A stretch of DNA of 64,000 nt. It comes from UBA12567 sp964598425 (GTDB lineage Bacteria; Planctomycetota; Phycisphaerae; Phycisphaerales; SM1A02). Positions 1-8,896 of this stretch are shown here, piece by piece. The stretch spans positions 1 through 64,000 of the forward strand of contig CAZRBV010000002.1 of assembly GCA_964598425.1 (NCBI GenBank). Direction: 5' to 3'. The translations under genes were made by a program, and so were the position numbers. How positions within the stretch are numbered: the stretch's first letter is position 1; each line of letters opens with the position of its first letter. A model generated the notes under the pieces. That model saw nothing but the letters and a program-made list of their open reading frames with translations. It ran no database searches and was not told the origin of the DNA.

Positions 1-54
<54 letters not shown>

Positions 55-136
55 GAGCGAACGCGGGAGGATAGCAAAGCCGGGAGCGGGTTGGAAGGAG
101 GGGGCTCGTTTCGACCGAGGGGCTGAGTGAGAAGAA

Positions 137-162
137 CACCGCCCCTCGATTGAGGGGCGGTG
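137..162 (-). terminator. Strong hairpin, probable terminator of the sugar dehydrogenase gene
   Basis: A perfect 11-bp inverted repeat (CACCGCCCCTC, 4-base loop, GAGGGGCGGTG) lies 143 bp past the stop codon of the minus-strand gene ending at 305 and upstream of the tRNA. On the minus strand it is followed by GTTCTTCTC, only a weak T-rich tail. Its position between two minus-strand units fits termination. The rest of 55-304 shows nothing else. Confidence 0.6.
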
Positions 163-304
163 CTGGGGGTTGGGGACGAAAGAGTCGACCGGGGGGCGAT
201 CGGGTGCTTGATTGAGCGCGTGCGCGATCGAGCAGGTGAACAGGCGAGCAGGAGACTGCGGCACTGCGAAGCAGTTCCGCGCTGTGCTGATCCGCGCCAG
301 TGGA

Positions 305-2128
305 TCAGCACGGCCCCCAATTGCCGATTTGGGCAAGGAGGTCATTGACGTCAATGATGTTGTCGCCGTTCGTATCACAATCGCCACTCATGCCGAACTG
401 ACCGAGCATCTCAAGGATGTCATTGACGTCGACTTCACCGTTTCCGTCGCAGTCACCGTCGCAGGTCGTTCCCGCGACGCAATTCACGTTGACGGTTCCG
501 GATCCCGTGCCGCCGTCGGTACTGCCGATGCGGATGAGGATGTCACTCCCTTCGGTCACTGGAAGGATATAGGTGGTCTCACCGCAGCCGATAGCTTCAC
601 CGGATCCCGTTGGGCAGGATCCGTCGTACACGGCGACGACTTCATTGAACAGGTCGCCTGTGACACTGACCAGCGCGCTTCCGGAGCAATCGGCGGTGTA
701 TCGCAACCACACATCCGAACCGATCGAGCAGTCGCTATAGGCGCTGTCGGTGGCGTACTCGGTTGTGTACCCGGTGATGCCCGGTCCGATGGGTGCTGCT
801 GCAACGCATTCATCGTTGTCCGGAGCGGGAATGCACAAGTCAGCCGTGCACGAGACAAAGTCGCCTTGATAGTCACCGCCGCCAGCGTTGCAGTTGGCCT
901 CAGGGATGCTGACGCACGATGTCCCAATGCAGCATGCGCCAGTTGGGGCGTCGGCCTGAATGACGAAGACCTCGCCATTGAGATCACACACGTAGATATT
1001 GCCGTCGGCATCTTCGCCGAAGGATGAAATGGATCCGATCGCGCCAGCATCCGGAGAGAGCTCGCTGGTGCGATCCTGCAAGTCGGTAATGCCGCCACCA
1101 CCATCCCAGCGGAATGTCCAGATCTGGTTCGAGCAGTAATCGCCGAAGAAGTAGGTGCCTTGAAGATCAGGGATTGCATCGCCGCGGTAGACGTGTCCAC
1201 CGGTAATCGAGCAACGGTATGGAGATCCGCCGTGCGAGAACTCATGGACCGGGAAGATCATTGTTCCTGACCCAGGGCATCCACTTGTGTTGTAGGTGTG
1301 GTCGCCCTCATAGCACCGCCAACCAAAGTTGCCGCCAAGGCCGTCATCTGGTGAGAAGACGTCGACTTCCTCATACTGATTCTGGCCGACATCTGCGACA
1401 TAGAGATCACCCGTGAGGCTGTCAAAGGCAAACCGCCAGGGGTTTCGCCAACCATACGAATGGATTTCATCGTCGCCGGTTGTTCCAACGAAGGGGTTGT
1501 CGGCAGGAATGGTGTACGGCAGCGTATCGACGTTGATTCGGAGCATCTTGCCGAGCAGCTGGTTGGTCGTGTCCTGCGCTCGGTTGCCGGGATCACCCGC
1601 GCTCCCGCCATCGCCGGTGCCAATATAGAGATAGCCGTCAGGCCCGAATTGAATGCAGCCACCGTTGTGGTTCGTGTAGGGCTGGCTGATTGTCAGGACT
1701 GTTTCGGCTGACGATGGATTGGCCAGATTCGGATTGCCCGAATTCACCTGGTATCGCGCCACGACCGTTGTGCCAGACGTGTTTGTGTAGTTCACAAAGA
1801 AGTAACCATTGTCGTCGTAGTCGGGATGGAAGGCCATTCCAAGCAGGCCCTGCTCGCTTGACGTGCTCACCGAGATACTCAGGAATGGAGTGCTGAGCAG
1901 CGAGTTCGTTGTGAGGTCGAAGATGCGGATCCGACCCGTACTCCCACTTCGTTGCTCGACGACAAAGAGTCGGTCCGAGTCGCCGGGGGCGGCGCAGACA
2001 TAGACGGGCCGAGCAAGCCCGGTAATCAGTCGATGGGATGTCAAGTCGGTGGTTCCGGCGGAAGACGTACCTGTGGTGGCGGCAATGCTGAGACCTGCGA
2101 GACAGGCGGTGGCGGCGATGCGAAGCAT
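305..2128 (-). CDS. Secreted PQQ-type (GSDH-like) sugar dehydrogenase with C-terminal dockerin-like doublet
   Basis: 607 aa. Start ATG at 2128 is chosen because it gives a signal peptide (MLRIAATACLAGLSIAATTG) and has AGAGGAGAGG just upstream; longer in-frame starts add a non-signal extension. Residues about 30-400 match soluble glucose/aldose dehydrogenase beta-propellers (GLARPVYVCAAPGDSDRLFV; the NHNGG segment with the family's catalytic His; GTGDGG). A short Cys-rich TGACCIG motif and a jelly-roll-like stretch follow, then a dockerin-type doublet (CDGDCDGNGEVDVND, then DTNGDNIIDVND) ending NWGPC. By family it should oxidise sugars outside the cytoplasm using PQQ; substrate unknown. It stands alone, with a hairpin downstream. 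Confidence 0.85.
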   Translation of the reverse strand: MLRIAATACLAGLSIAATTGTSSAGTTDLTSHRLITGLARPVYVCAAPGDSDRLFVVEQRSGSTGRIRIFDLTTNSLLSTPFLSISVSTSSEQGLLGMAFHPDYDDNGYFFVNYTNTSGTTVVARYQVNSGNPNLANPSSAETVLTISQPYTNHNGGCIQFGPDGYLYIGTGDGGSAGDPGNRAQDTTNQLLGKMLRINVDTLPYTIPADNPFVGTTGDDEIHSYGWRNPWRFAFDSLTGDLYVADVGQNQYEEVDVFSPDDGLGGNFGWRCYEGDHTYNTSGCPGSGTMIFPVHEFSHGGSPYRCSITGGHVYRGDAIPDLQGTYFFGDYCSNQIWTFRWDGGGGITDLQDRTSELSPDAGAIGSISSFGEDADGNIYVCDLNGEVFVIQADAPTGACCIGTSCVSIPEANCNAGGGDYQGDFVSCTADLCIPAPDNDECVAAAPIGPGITGYTTEYATDSAYSDCSIGSDVWLRYTADCSGSALVSVTGDLFNEVVAVYDGSCPTGSGEAIGCGETTYILPVTEGSDILIRIGSTDGGTGSGTVNVNCVAGTTCDGDCDGNGEVDVNDILEMLGQFGMSGDCDTNGDNIIDVNDLLAQIGNWGPC

Positions 2129-2297
2129 GAATCCTCTCCTCTGGGCTTCCAGTGTGTCCATGGGGGCTTGACCCACCTCGACGCGCATGAACCGCGCATC
2201 GAGCCCATTCCCATGGACGCTCCAACGTACGTTCACTACGGGGGTTCCGCAAGAACGGATCCTGTGAAGAGGGCCGGAATCAGGATTCTGCGTCGAT

Positions 2298-3701
2298 TCA
2301 GCCCGGGCAGGGCCCGTATTCGGCCAATAGGACCACCAGATCAGAGGAATCGATGGCGGCGTCACCATTCAGGTCCGCCGCAAGTGAGGCCGAATCGCCG
2401 GGATCGACCGCGCCCCACAGGGCCAGAAGCTCAAGGAGATCATCAACCGTCACCTCGGCGTCGCTCCCCAGATCGCCGGGGCAGGAGATTGGCGTGACTG
2501 CTGCGCGATAGGCGGCGGTGACCACGCGCATCGAGTCGTGGGTGGCTGCGTTGTCGGCGGTATTTGAGCCAGCTGCGGCGCCGTCGTAGGTCACCGCCGG
2601 GTTTGAGAGCAGGCCAACGCGTGTGTAGGACACGATTGGCGTCCAGGGATCGTCCTCGTCATCCGTATAGGCCATGACGGTGCGCCAACTTCCCGAGTTC
2701 CCGGCAAAGCGATATCCGAAGCTGTATGGATACAGGCTGTTGCCACCACTGCACGATCCGGGGTGTTGCTCATCGTGACAGCACCCAAGCACGTGGCCGA
2801 GTTCGTGTGTGAATGAATACTGCACATCGGCGCAGTAGTCCCGCACCACTGCGAAGGCCCCAGACGGGGTTCCTGTGACATCGTTCTTGATCGTGTAACC
2901 CTGACCACATGAACTGGAATCGGTCACAATCAACATGACCACATCGGCGCCGGTGTCATCTCGCCACGTATGGACTTCATCCATGAAGCCATCGCTTGTG
3001 CTGGCGAGTCTTGAGAGGTGCAGCGAGAACCCTCCGGACTCGCTGTAGACCACTTCATCTGTGCCGACCAGACGGATTCGCATCGCCGAATCGCTGTCGC
3101 GGTAGACATCATTACTCTCGTTGATCCAACCGTGAATTGCAGTTTCCATAGCCTCGGTGCTCCCCGCATTGGCCCGAGCCAGGTCGGTGTAGGCGACGAA
3201 CACATCGACCACGCCGCCATCGTCTCCGTCTGGGGCGTCGCCATCCATCGGTGGCATCGGTGGATCTTCTGGATCGCCCCCATCGCCATCGACGCCAGCT
3301 GTCGGCGCATCAATGGTCTCGCATCCGACCAGCGTCCGCGGGTCGAGCTCAATCATCGAGGTTGTTCCATCTGGCGTGACCTTGATGAGCCAGGTGCCGT
3401 ACTTGGTTGACCGGACTACGCCTCGGACGTGGCCCTTCCACTGCTGGAGTGATACGGTGCCGGTCGGGTCATCGGCAATCGCCGCCCTGACTCGACCTCG
3501 CGTCGCGGTTTCCAGGCGCAGTGGCGCGTCCGGGCGTACTGTCCGGCCATTTTTCAATCGAAGGGTTCGAACACCGCTCCAGGAACCAAGCCCGGGAAGA
3601 GCCTGCTGGCGGTGCGTGGGTTCAAGTAGTCCGGCATGGGCCAGCGTGCCCCCGAGCATGCAGGCGGTCAGAATGAGAAGAATGTGCGTGTTGGCGGTCA
3701 T
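2298..3701 (-). CDS. Secreted metzincin (reprolysin-like) zinc metalloprotease with dockerin-like C-terminus
   Basis: 467 aa. ATG at 3701 gives a clean signal peptide (MTANTHILLILTACMLGGTL, cut near AHA) and is preceded by GTGGAGTG. The zinc site HELGHVLGCCHD lies at about residues 299-310 and a metzincin Met-turn RTVMAY about 30 residues later. Residues 130-165 are a Gly/Asp/Pro-rich linker between a possible pro-domain (about 25-130) and the catalytic domain. The C-terminus is a doublet (VTVDDLLELLALWG then DLNGDAAIDSSDLVVLLAEY) ending GPCPG. Likely an extracellular or surface endopeptidase; substrate unknown. The 169 bp to the next gene and the 237 bp upstream (3702-3938) hold only plausible promoter space. 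Confidence 0.85.
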   Translation of the reverse strand: MTANTHILLILTACMLGGTLAHAGLLEPTHRQQALPGLGSWSGVRTLRLKNGRTVRPDAPLRLETATRGRVRAAIADDPTGTVSLQQWKGHVRGVVRSTKYGTWLIKVTPDGTTSMIELDPRTLVGCETIDAPTAGVDGDGGDPEDPPMPPMDGDAPDGDDGGVVDVFVAYTDLARANAGSTEAMETAIHGWINESNDVYRDSDSAMRIRLVGTDEVVYSESGGFSLHLSRLASTSDGFMDEVHTWRDDTGADVVMLIVTDSSSCGQGYTIKNDVTGTPSGAFAVVRDYCADVQYSFTHELGHVLGCCHDEQHPGSCSGGNSLYPYSFGYRFAGNSGSWRTVMAYTDDEDDPWTPIVSYTRVGLLSNPAVTYDGAAAGSNTADNAATHDSMRVVTAAYRAAVTPISCPGDLGSDAEVTVDDLLELLALWGAVDPGDSASLAADLNGDAAIDSSDLVVLLAEYGPCPG

Positions 3702-3938
3702 GGGTGGCACTCCACATGGGGCGATGGGTGAGCCGGGGTGCATGTACTTGTACGGTTGGAACCACGCTGCGTGTGGGCCTGGTTGGGAAATTCGCCACAA
3801 CCTTCATTCACAGCCATATGTGGACCCAAGAACCGCGCGTGGTGATTCACCGGGACGGCAGGATCCCCAGTTCTTGAGTGCGGTTGCGTATGGTGGCGGC
3901 CAGCAGGTTAGGGCCCGTATCTGTATTGTGAATCCGAT

Positions 3939-4670
3939 TCAACCATCTGTGGCAGCAACCTGGACGATACGGTCGGGGTGTCCATCGACTCCGATTCGAG
4001 CGATGCCGCGGTTGAATCCCTCGGGCAGCATCAGCTCAACCTGGCGTTCGAAACGCCGTGGTCCGGTCGCCGCTGACGGCAGCGCAACCCACCCCTTGGA
4101 CCGCCAGTGCACACCATCTGGACAGATGACATGCAATTGCGGCGGCGGATCCTGCTCCGGAGTTACCAGTGAGACATTGACGACGACTTTCCGTGTGGTG
4201 TCTGCCCGAGCGAACTCGGGCCTGACCATCAGAGCCAGCCGAGGCGTCCCCTGCCCAGCAAGACTCAACACCAGCGGTGGTATCTCGGTTTCCACAAATC
4301 CAACCGACACGACGACTTCCTTGCGGCCAATACCACCAAGTTTCATTCGCGTGTCGATCGTGAGCACGTCACCAGGGTTGACGTGTCTTGTAGAGGGCGT
4401 CGCACCCACGCACCCGCAGGTCGTCTTGATGGCGTTGATTGTCAGGGGAGTATTGCCCATGTGCCGTAACACGAAGGTGTGAGAGAGTTCGCCAGCAGGC
4501 CCGCCAACAGGAACAGCAGAGAACTCATGTGCGGTCGACCCCTGCAGTCCACTGACATGGCGCGGCAAGTCGTTCTGGTTGGTGTTGTCGCACCCATTCA
4601 TTGCCGCAATCGTGATTGCCGTGATGCACGTACAGACTCGCGCGGCCCGATTGATACCAGGAGACCTCAA
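3939..4670 (-). CDS. DUF1573 lipoprotein, TTG start coupled to upstream gene
   Basis: 243 aa. The DUF1573 signature is clear: HTFVLRHMGNTPLTINAIK, then TTCGCVGATPS and VNPGD. A lipoprotein-like signal ends at AAMNGC. The longest ORF would overlap its neighbour by 118 bp; the TTG at 4670 instead overlaps the upstream stop (TTGA) and has AGGAAG 8 bases before it, so I take it as the start. It is the last gene of a four-gene overlapping operon (7740 to 3939). DUF1573 proteins are common in Planctomycetes and Bacteroidetes and have an immunoglobulin-like fold, but their role is not established. Confidence 0.75.
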   Translation of the reverse strand: MRSPGINRAARVCTCITAITIAAMNGCDNTNQNDLPRHVSGLQGSTAHEFSAVPVGGPAGELSHTFVLRHMGNTPLTINAIKTTCGCVGATPSTRHVNPGDVLTIDTRMKLGGIGRKEVVVSVGFVETEIPPLVLSLAGQGTPRLALMVRPEFARADTTRKVVVNVSLVTPEQDPPPQLHVICPDGVHWRSKGWVALPSAATGPRRFERQVELMLPEGFNRGIARIGVDGHPDRIVQVAATDG

Positions 4671-5917
4671 GGCACAATCTTCCTGTGAGATCGAGGCCAC
4701 ACGCCACGACCTTGACGCCGCACTTTCACCACAAACAACCACACGGTGCCTACACCCGCGAGCATGAGCATTGCGATCGTCCACCTACTCAGTGGCGATG
4801 CTGTGACCAGTGAACGCTCAGGGGTGGGTGGCGATCCAACTTCTACAGCCCCATTCAGAAACTCGTGCAAGTTCTTTGGGGGCAATCCTGTAGGTGGATC
4901 GGTAACCCTCCAGATGATGCCATCGAGATTGACTTCGGGATCGCCCGTGCGGACCGCCAGCGACAGGTCTTCGTGCCACACCAAGTCGCCACGCTGCGGA
5001 AGCTGGGCAGCATCTTCCATGGTTTCTACTTCTTGAATCGCACGGCATTCAAGTGTTGTTCGACAATAGGTTGTGCAGTGGGATTGATCTGCAGCACTTG
5101 CCTGGCGATACCGAGCCGGGGCTGCAATTGCGGTCACATCGTGGTCGCCAGGTGTGACCCAACTTGATCGCCTCGCTCCCCAAGGCAGCGTGATTCCGTC
5201 CTTGGTGCGCCAATCGAAGTACTCACACAAGAACGAATGAAATGGACCCTCAAGCGTCTGTATGTCAAGGGCGTGCCAGATTGGTCGAGAGATACCGTCA
5301 ATTGGCATCATCCCGATAGTCAACACCGACCGGCCAGACGCCACACCTGGGCGCTGGAGTTGGTATTGGGTGACATCTCCATCTCGGGTGACGCCTGTGA
5401 CTTCAAGGAGATCCAGGCTTCCGAACAACCGTGTATGGGTTGGGTAGTGCGCATCCGTTCCATTGAAAGTCCACGCCTGATCGAGTGTAAACAGACCCTC
5501 AAGCGATCCCGATGTGATCCACGAGCTGGCTCTTGGGTTCGCTTCTTCGCGAACCCAAGCCACCCCACGCCGCCACATGGCAGATCGCGGAGGCGATAAC
5601 TCCCCGTCGGGATTGCCAGGGTGAGACTGTTGTCCCTTGAGCAACACAAAGCCGGGCATTGATTGGAGGTGAAAGATGGTCCGTTGGTAGGGAACACCCC
5701 CATGTTGGTCGGCTGGCGCTTTGGTTCCCCCTCCCCACACGCACGACTCAAATGTCGTTTCAAAGCAGGCGGATCGCGGAGGAAAGGCCTTCGTCAAGTC
5801 TGCCCGTACATCCGCGATGCTCGGCATGCCGGGTGGTGTGGTCGCAAGCGAAACAGAGCACACCACTCCGGCCAGCGAGACTGCCTGAGCGGCTCGCTGC
5901 CATGAAGGGTCAATCAT
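4667..5917 (-). CDS. Exported protein of unknown function with C-terminal membrane anchor
   Basis: 416 aa. ATG at 5917 has GGGAGG 8 bases upstream and overlaps the preceding stop by 8 bp. An N-terminal hydrophobic segment (AVSLAGVVCSVSLA) suggests export, and a single membrane helix near residues 383-400 (MLMLAGVGTVWLFVV) is followed by a basic tail (KVRRQGRGVWPRSHRK). That predicts a large extracytoplasmic domain anchored at its C-terminus. The domain is rich in Trp, Pro and Cys. I do not recognise the family; a lipoprotein-carrier-like fold is possible but unsupported. It sits third in the DUF1573 operon. Confidence 0.65.
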   Translation of the reverse strand: MIDPSWQRAAQAVSLAGVVCSVSLATTPPGMPSIADVRADLTKAFPPRSACFETTFESCVWGGGTKAPADQHGGVPYQRTIFHLQSMPGFVLLKGQQSHPGNPDGELSPPRSAMWRRGVAWVREEANPRASSWITSGSLEGLFTLDQAWTFNGTDAHYPTHTRLFGSLDLLEVTGVTRDGDVTQYQLQRPGVASGRSVLTIGMMPIDGISRPIWHALDIQTLEGPFHSFLCEYFDWRTKDGITLPWGARRSSWVTPGDHDVTAIAAPARYRQASAADQSHCTTYCRTTLECRAIQEVETMEDAAQLPQRGDLVWHEDLSLAVRTGDPEVNLDGIIWRVTDPPTGLPPKNLHEFLNGAVEVGSPPTPERSLVTASPLSRWTIAMLMLAGVGTVWLFVVKVRRQGRGVWPRSHRKIVP

Positions 5918-6416
5918 GAGGGATACCTCCCGGCTGGCTGCTACTTCCACGCGAACACTGGAGCTGGGCGCAGTAGAGCATCGGGGCATCCGGTTCGTAC
6001 TCAAACGGCACGCATCCAAATGTTGTCGGATCACATGTGCCACCAAGCCCGCGGCCACAGTTTGTTCCTGGCCAGGAAGGGTCCCCCATGATGCAGATGG
6101 TCCACGGGAGCCAGGCCCAACCACAGAAAGACTGTGGGGTAGGTCGCGAACAGATGATGCATGGACCGCCTGGCTGGTGGTCATAGAAGGGATCGCAGAT
6201 CGCCCCTGGGCAGCCAGGCATGGCCTTGCATTTACTCATGCTGTGGGTAGTCCAAGGGCGAGTGTTTGGAGTGATTGGGAAACCCGGTACAGGTTGATTC
6301 GGGACAACTTGGGAGACTGCCGCACCACCAATGCCAGCGACAATGAGTGCACATGAAAGAGCGCCGCTCCAGGTTCGAGTTGGACTGGCTGTATGCTCAA
6401 GGTGTTTGTGGGTCAT
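5910..6416 (-). CDS. Small secreted cysteine-rich protein, unknown function
   Basis: 168 aa. ATG at 6416 lies inside the last 20 bp of the upstream gene (AGAGGA about 9 bases before it). A signal-type hydrophobic stretch (SGALSCALIVAGIGGAAVS) precedes a mature region with 12 cysteines, an even number that would allow six disulfides. The mature part is also rich in Pro, Gly and Trp (CGWAWLPWTICIMGDPSWPG). I recognise no family. It is the second gene of the overlapping operon that ends in DUF1573, so it probably works outside the cytoplasm with its neighbours. An upstream in-frame ATG (9 codons earlier) is an alternative start. Confidence 0.6.
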   Translation of the reverse strand: MTHKHLEHTASPTRTWSGALSCALIVAGIGGAAVSQVVPNQPVPGFPITPNTRPWTTHSMSKCKAMPGCPGAICDPFYDHQPGGPCIICSRPTPQSFCGWAWLPWTICIMGDPSWPGTNCGRGLGGTCDPTTFGCVPFEYEPDAPMLYCAQLQCSRGSSSQPGGIPHD

Positions 6417-7740
6417 CGGCCATCGTCCTCTGTGTGAGCTCTTCATAGAGTTGTTTGTAACTATTGACGCCACGTTGTTGCATGGACTCTGTCGGCAGCG
6501 GAGCCACCTCGGCGAGCCAGGGGCTCATGGGAGGCCGGGCAGGTCCGGTGATGTGAGGATTGAGAAGATCCCCGTCTCTTGGTTCAAGCACATCCAGATC
6601 GATGATGCCCTGCAGGGTGTCGGCGGTGGCGAGCATGGCGTCAATGAATGCCTGATTGATGTCGATCCAACGATCAGGGGGCGTCGTTGGTTCGCGCTCT
6701 TGAAGCATGACCTCGCGGTCCCACCACGACAAGGCCGCCGCGCGATTACGGAGGCCCTGGGAGACACTACGCCAATCGCTCGCGACAACATGGAGTTGCG
6801 CTGCGATGTCGCTTGGAAACGTACCTTGAGCCAGCGCGCTTACGTGACGATCAATGCTTTGTTGCCCCCATGCGTGCGGGCAAGATCTTGAGCGAAAGTC
6901 GGCGATGAGGGCACCGGCGAGTTCCGGCTCACCATGCTGTCTTGCAACATCAGCCAGCGACATGGTCGTCGCAATCATGTGTTTCCAGAGCCTCAGCTCT
7001 GCCCTTCCGACCATGCCCGTAGGTTGGCGGGACGCTGTTGCAGCTGCTTTCCAACCGTTCCGAAGGAGCGTCGCCCAGCCCATGAGAATCTCGGTCGTGA
7101 TTGTGTCGGCTTCGAGATCCCACACGTTCCAGATGGCAGCGGCATCTTCCTGCATCTTCGAGTTCGTGGCGATGGTGTGCCAGGGTGAGCCGTGGGTGGC
7201 CACAAGACAATCAAGGTCGGGAAACCGACTCCAGTCGATGGTGTTCGATGGCTGCTGATCGATGACAACTCGCCGACGCCACATTCGGATCACAGCGCCT
7301 GCGGCTTCATCGCCAATGAGTTCAGCCAGTGACGTGAGTAGATCCGAACGGAGTCTCAACTCCACCGCTTCGAGCCGTCGGAGTACTACATCGATCTGCG
7401 AGGGCCTGCGATCGCTCGGATCCAAAGTGCCTTGCAAGATGTCCCGCCTCACTTCGTCCACATCAAGTGCACGGAGACGATCGCTGGATCGCCTGTTTGC
7501 TTCGGCGAGCCCGTTCCGGTACGGCGTGTATTGAGATGCAAGGGATGCCACATCGATGCCACCCGAGACCTGTGTGGCGCAGTCAAGCCAGTCCTTCCAT
7601 GTGATGTGGCACGGCAGCAGGGTTTCATCTGTCGGTGTCTGGAGGCTGCTGCTGGCGTTGAGCTCTGTGATGTGAGGGGGCTGCTGGTCGACCGGTTCTG
7701 CCTGAGCAAGAAGCAGAACGAACAGAAACGGGGTTGCCAT
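6397..7740 (-). CDS. Exported helical protein of unknown function, first gene of the DUF1573 operon
   Basis: 447 aa from ATG at 7740, chosen because it gives a short signal peptide (MATPFLFVLLLAQA); an ATG at 7773 is also possible but has no ribosome site. After the signal the protein looks soluble and largely helical, with Arg/Glu/Asp/Leu-rich segments (DRLRALDVDEVRRDIL, VVLRRLEAVELRLRSDLL) and no catalytic motif I know. Its end overlaps the next gene by 20 bp. No homologue recognised. The 244 bp upstream (7741-7984) probably holds the operon promoter; no convincing hexamers were picked out. Confidence 0.6.
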   Translation of the reverse strand: MATPFLFVLLLAQAEPVDQQPPHITELNASSSLQTPTDETLLPCHITWKDWLDCATQVSGGIDVASLASQYTPYRNGLAEANRRSSDRLRALDVDEVRRDILQGTLDPSDRRPSQIDVVLRRLEAVELRLRSDLLTSLAELIGDEAAGAVIRMWRRRVVIDQQPSNTIDWSRFPDLDCLVATHGSPWHTIATNSKMQEDAAAIWNVWDLEADTITTEILMGWATLLRNGWKAAATASRQPTGMVGRAELRLWKHMIATTMSLADVARQHGEPELAGALIADFRSRSCPHAWGQQSIDRHVSALAQGTFPSDIAAQLHVVASDWRSVSQGLRNRAAALSWWDREVMLQEREPTTPPDRWIDINQAFIDAMLATADTLQGIIDLDVLEPRDGDLLNPHITGPARPPMSPWLAEVAPLPTESMQQRGVNSYKQLYEELTQRTMADDPQTP

Positions 7741-7984
7741 AATCAGTGCCCCGCCGGAATATGGTGAGGTCATGGCTGCGATTGTATGGGGGGTCGGGAG
7801 CGTGTCAACGCACATTCACTCACAACCCAACGGCGGATTGATCGACCAGACATCACAGACGGAACATTCGCTACAACTGGATTCTGTCAGGTGAGCAGGT
7901 GACCACAATGCGTCCGCTGCTGTGGCGTCCTCCAGCTTCGTGCCACGACGGATCTCCGATTGCTGCAGATTGGCGTGTCTCGGA

Positions 7985-8896
7985 TCAGGCTGTTGAGTTG
8001 CCCAGAGACGCCAGCCACCGATCGACCCCGGCAAGATTCATGTCGAGAAGCCCGCGGCTGACGTGCCCTTCGAAGAGTTCATCGGTCACGCCCCACTGCA
8101 TTGACTGCGCTCGCAGGTAGTCGCGGTAGCGATCGCGGCGATCGGGCATGTCCGCTGAGTTCTTGAGCCACTCCACCTGGGCGGCCATCGATGATTCCAA
8201 TTGGTCGAGATGGGAAGCGAAGTCCCCCACTGTTCCGCCGTGTGTGAGTCGAAGCCGCTTCCACGGTCCGTGACGCAAGATGGCAATCGTCGCAGTCCAC
8301 TGCTCAAGATCGAGTTTCGGCGGTGGCATCGGAACCGTGACCCAATCCGTCCCTGGGACGCGCATCGCCGCCGCGTCTCCCGAGAAGAGGTCTCCACTCT
8401 CCAACAGATGCCATGCGTGATGGTGGTTGGCGTGGCCGGGAGTTTCGACGGCCTGAAAGCGAAGACCGGCAGCCTCCACAATGTCGCCATCCGATGCCGC
8501 TCGAACGAGATTGCAGTCGATTGGTCGCAGTTCGCCCCACAACGTGTCGAAGCGAGGCCCGTAAATGCGGCGAGCACTCTGCTCAAGGCGAGATGGATCA
8601 ACAAGGTGCCGAACGCCGACGGCGTGGACGTGGACAGGCACTCCGTGCGCGGCCACCTGCCATGCGCCGCCAGCATGGTCGAGGTGAATGTGCGTGAGCA
8701 GGAGCGCCGACAGATCGGACAGATGAAGACCGAGTGTGTGAAGCCCCTTTTCAAGCGTATGGCACGTACTTGCAGGACCGGACTCAATGAGTACCCACCC
8801 CTTCGGCCCCTCGACCACCCAAGACGCGACAGCGCCGGGAATCCCGAGGTGCAGCAGATCGATGGAGTGAACACCTGCGGCTGCGGCACTACTCAT
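7985..8896 (-). CDS. MBL-fold metallo-hydrolase (glyoxalase II-like)
   Basis: 303 aa. The metal-binding motif THIHLDHAGG is canonical HxHxDH, with later ligands in TPGHANHHHAW and FSGDAA. A C-terminal helical extension of about 90 residues (VEWLKNSADMPDRRDRYRDY) goes beyond the core fold. ATG at 8896 overlaps the upstream stop (ATGAGTAG), so I prefer it to the longer in-frame start at 8962. Substrate unknown: thioester, lactone and persulfide hydrolases or dioxygenases all use this fold. It is coupled to a rhodanese-type lipoprotein, which suggests sulfur chemistry, but the partner lacks the catalytic Cys. Confidence 0.85.
   Translation of the reverse strand: MSSAAAAGVHSIDLLHLGIPGAVASWVVEGPKGWVLIESGPASTCHTLEKGLHTLGLHLSDLSALLLTHIHLDHAGGAWQVAAHGVPVHVHAVGVRHLVDPSRLEQSARRIYGPRFDTLWGELRPIDCNLVRAASDGDIVEAAGLRFQAVETPGHANHHHAWHLLESGDLFSGDAAAMRVPGTDWVTVPMPPPKLDLEQWTATIAILRHGPWKRLRLTHGGTVGDFASHLDQLESSMAAQVEWLKNSADMPDRRDRYRDYLRAQSMQWGVTDELFEGHVSRGLLDMNLAGVDRWLASLGNSTA

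Noticed and set aside
212..1027. Long plus-strand ORF of 271 aa
   Set aside because: Antisense to the sugar dehydrogenase gene, whose frame has recognisable domains, signal peptide and ribosome site; this ORF has none.
7816..8034. 72-aa minus-strand ORF between the exported operon and the MBL gene
   Set aside because: No ribosome site, no signal or motif, and it overlaps the MBL 3' end in another frame.
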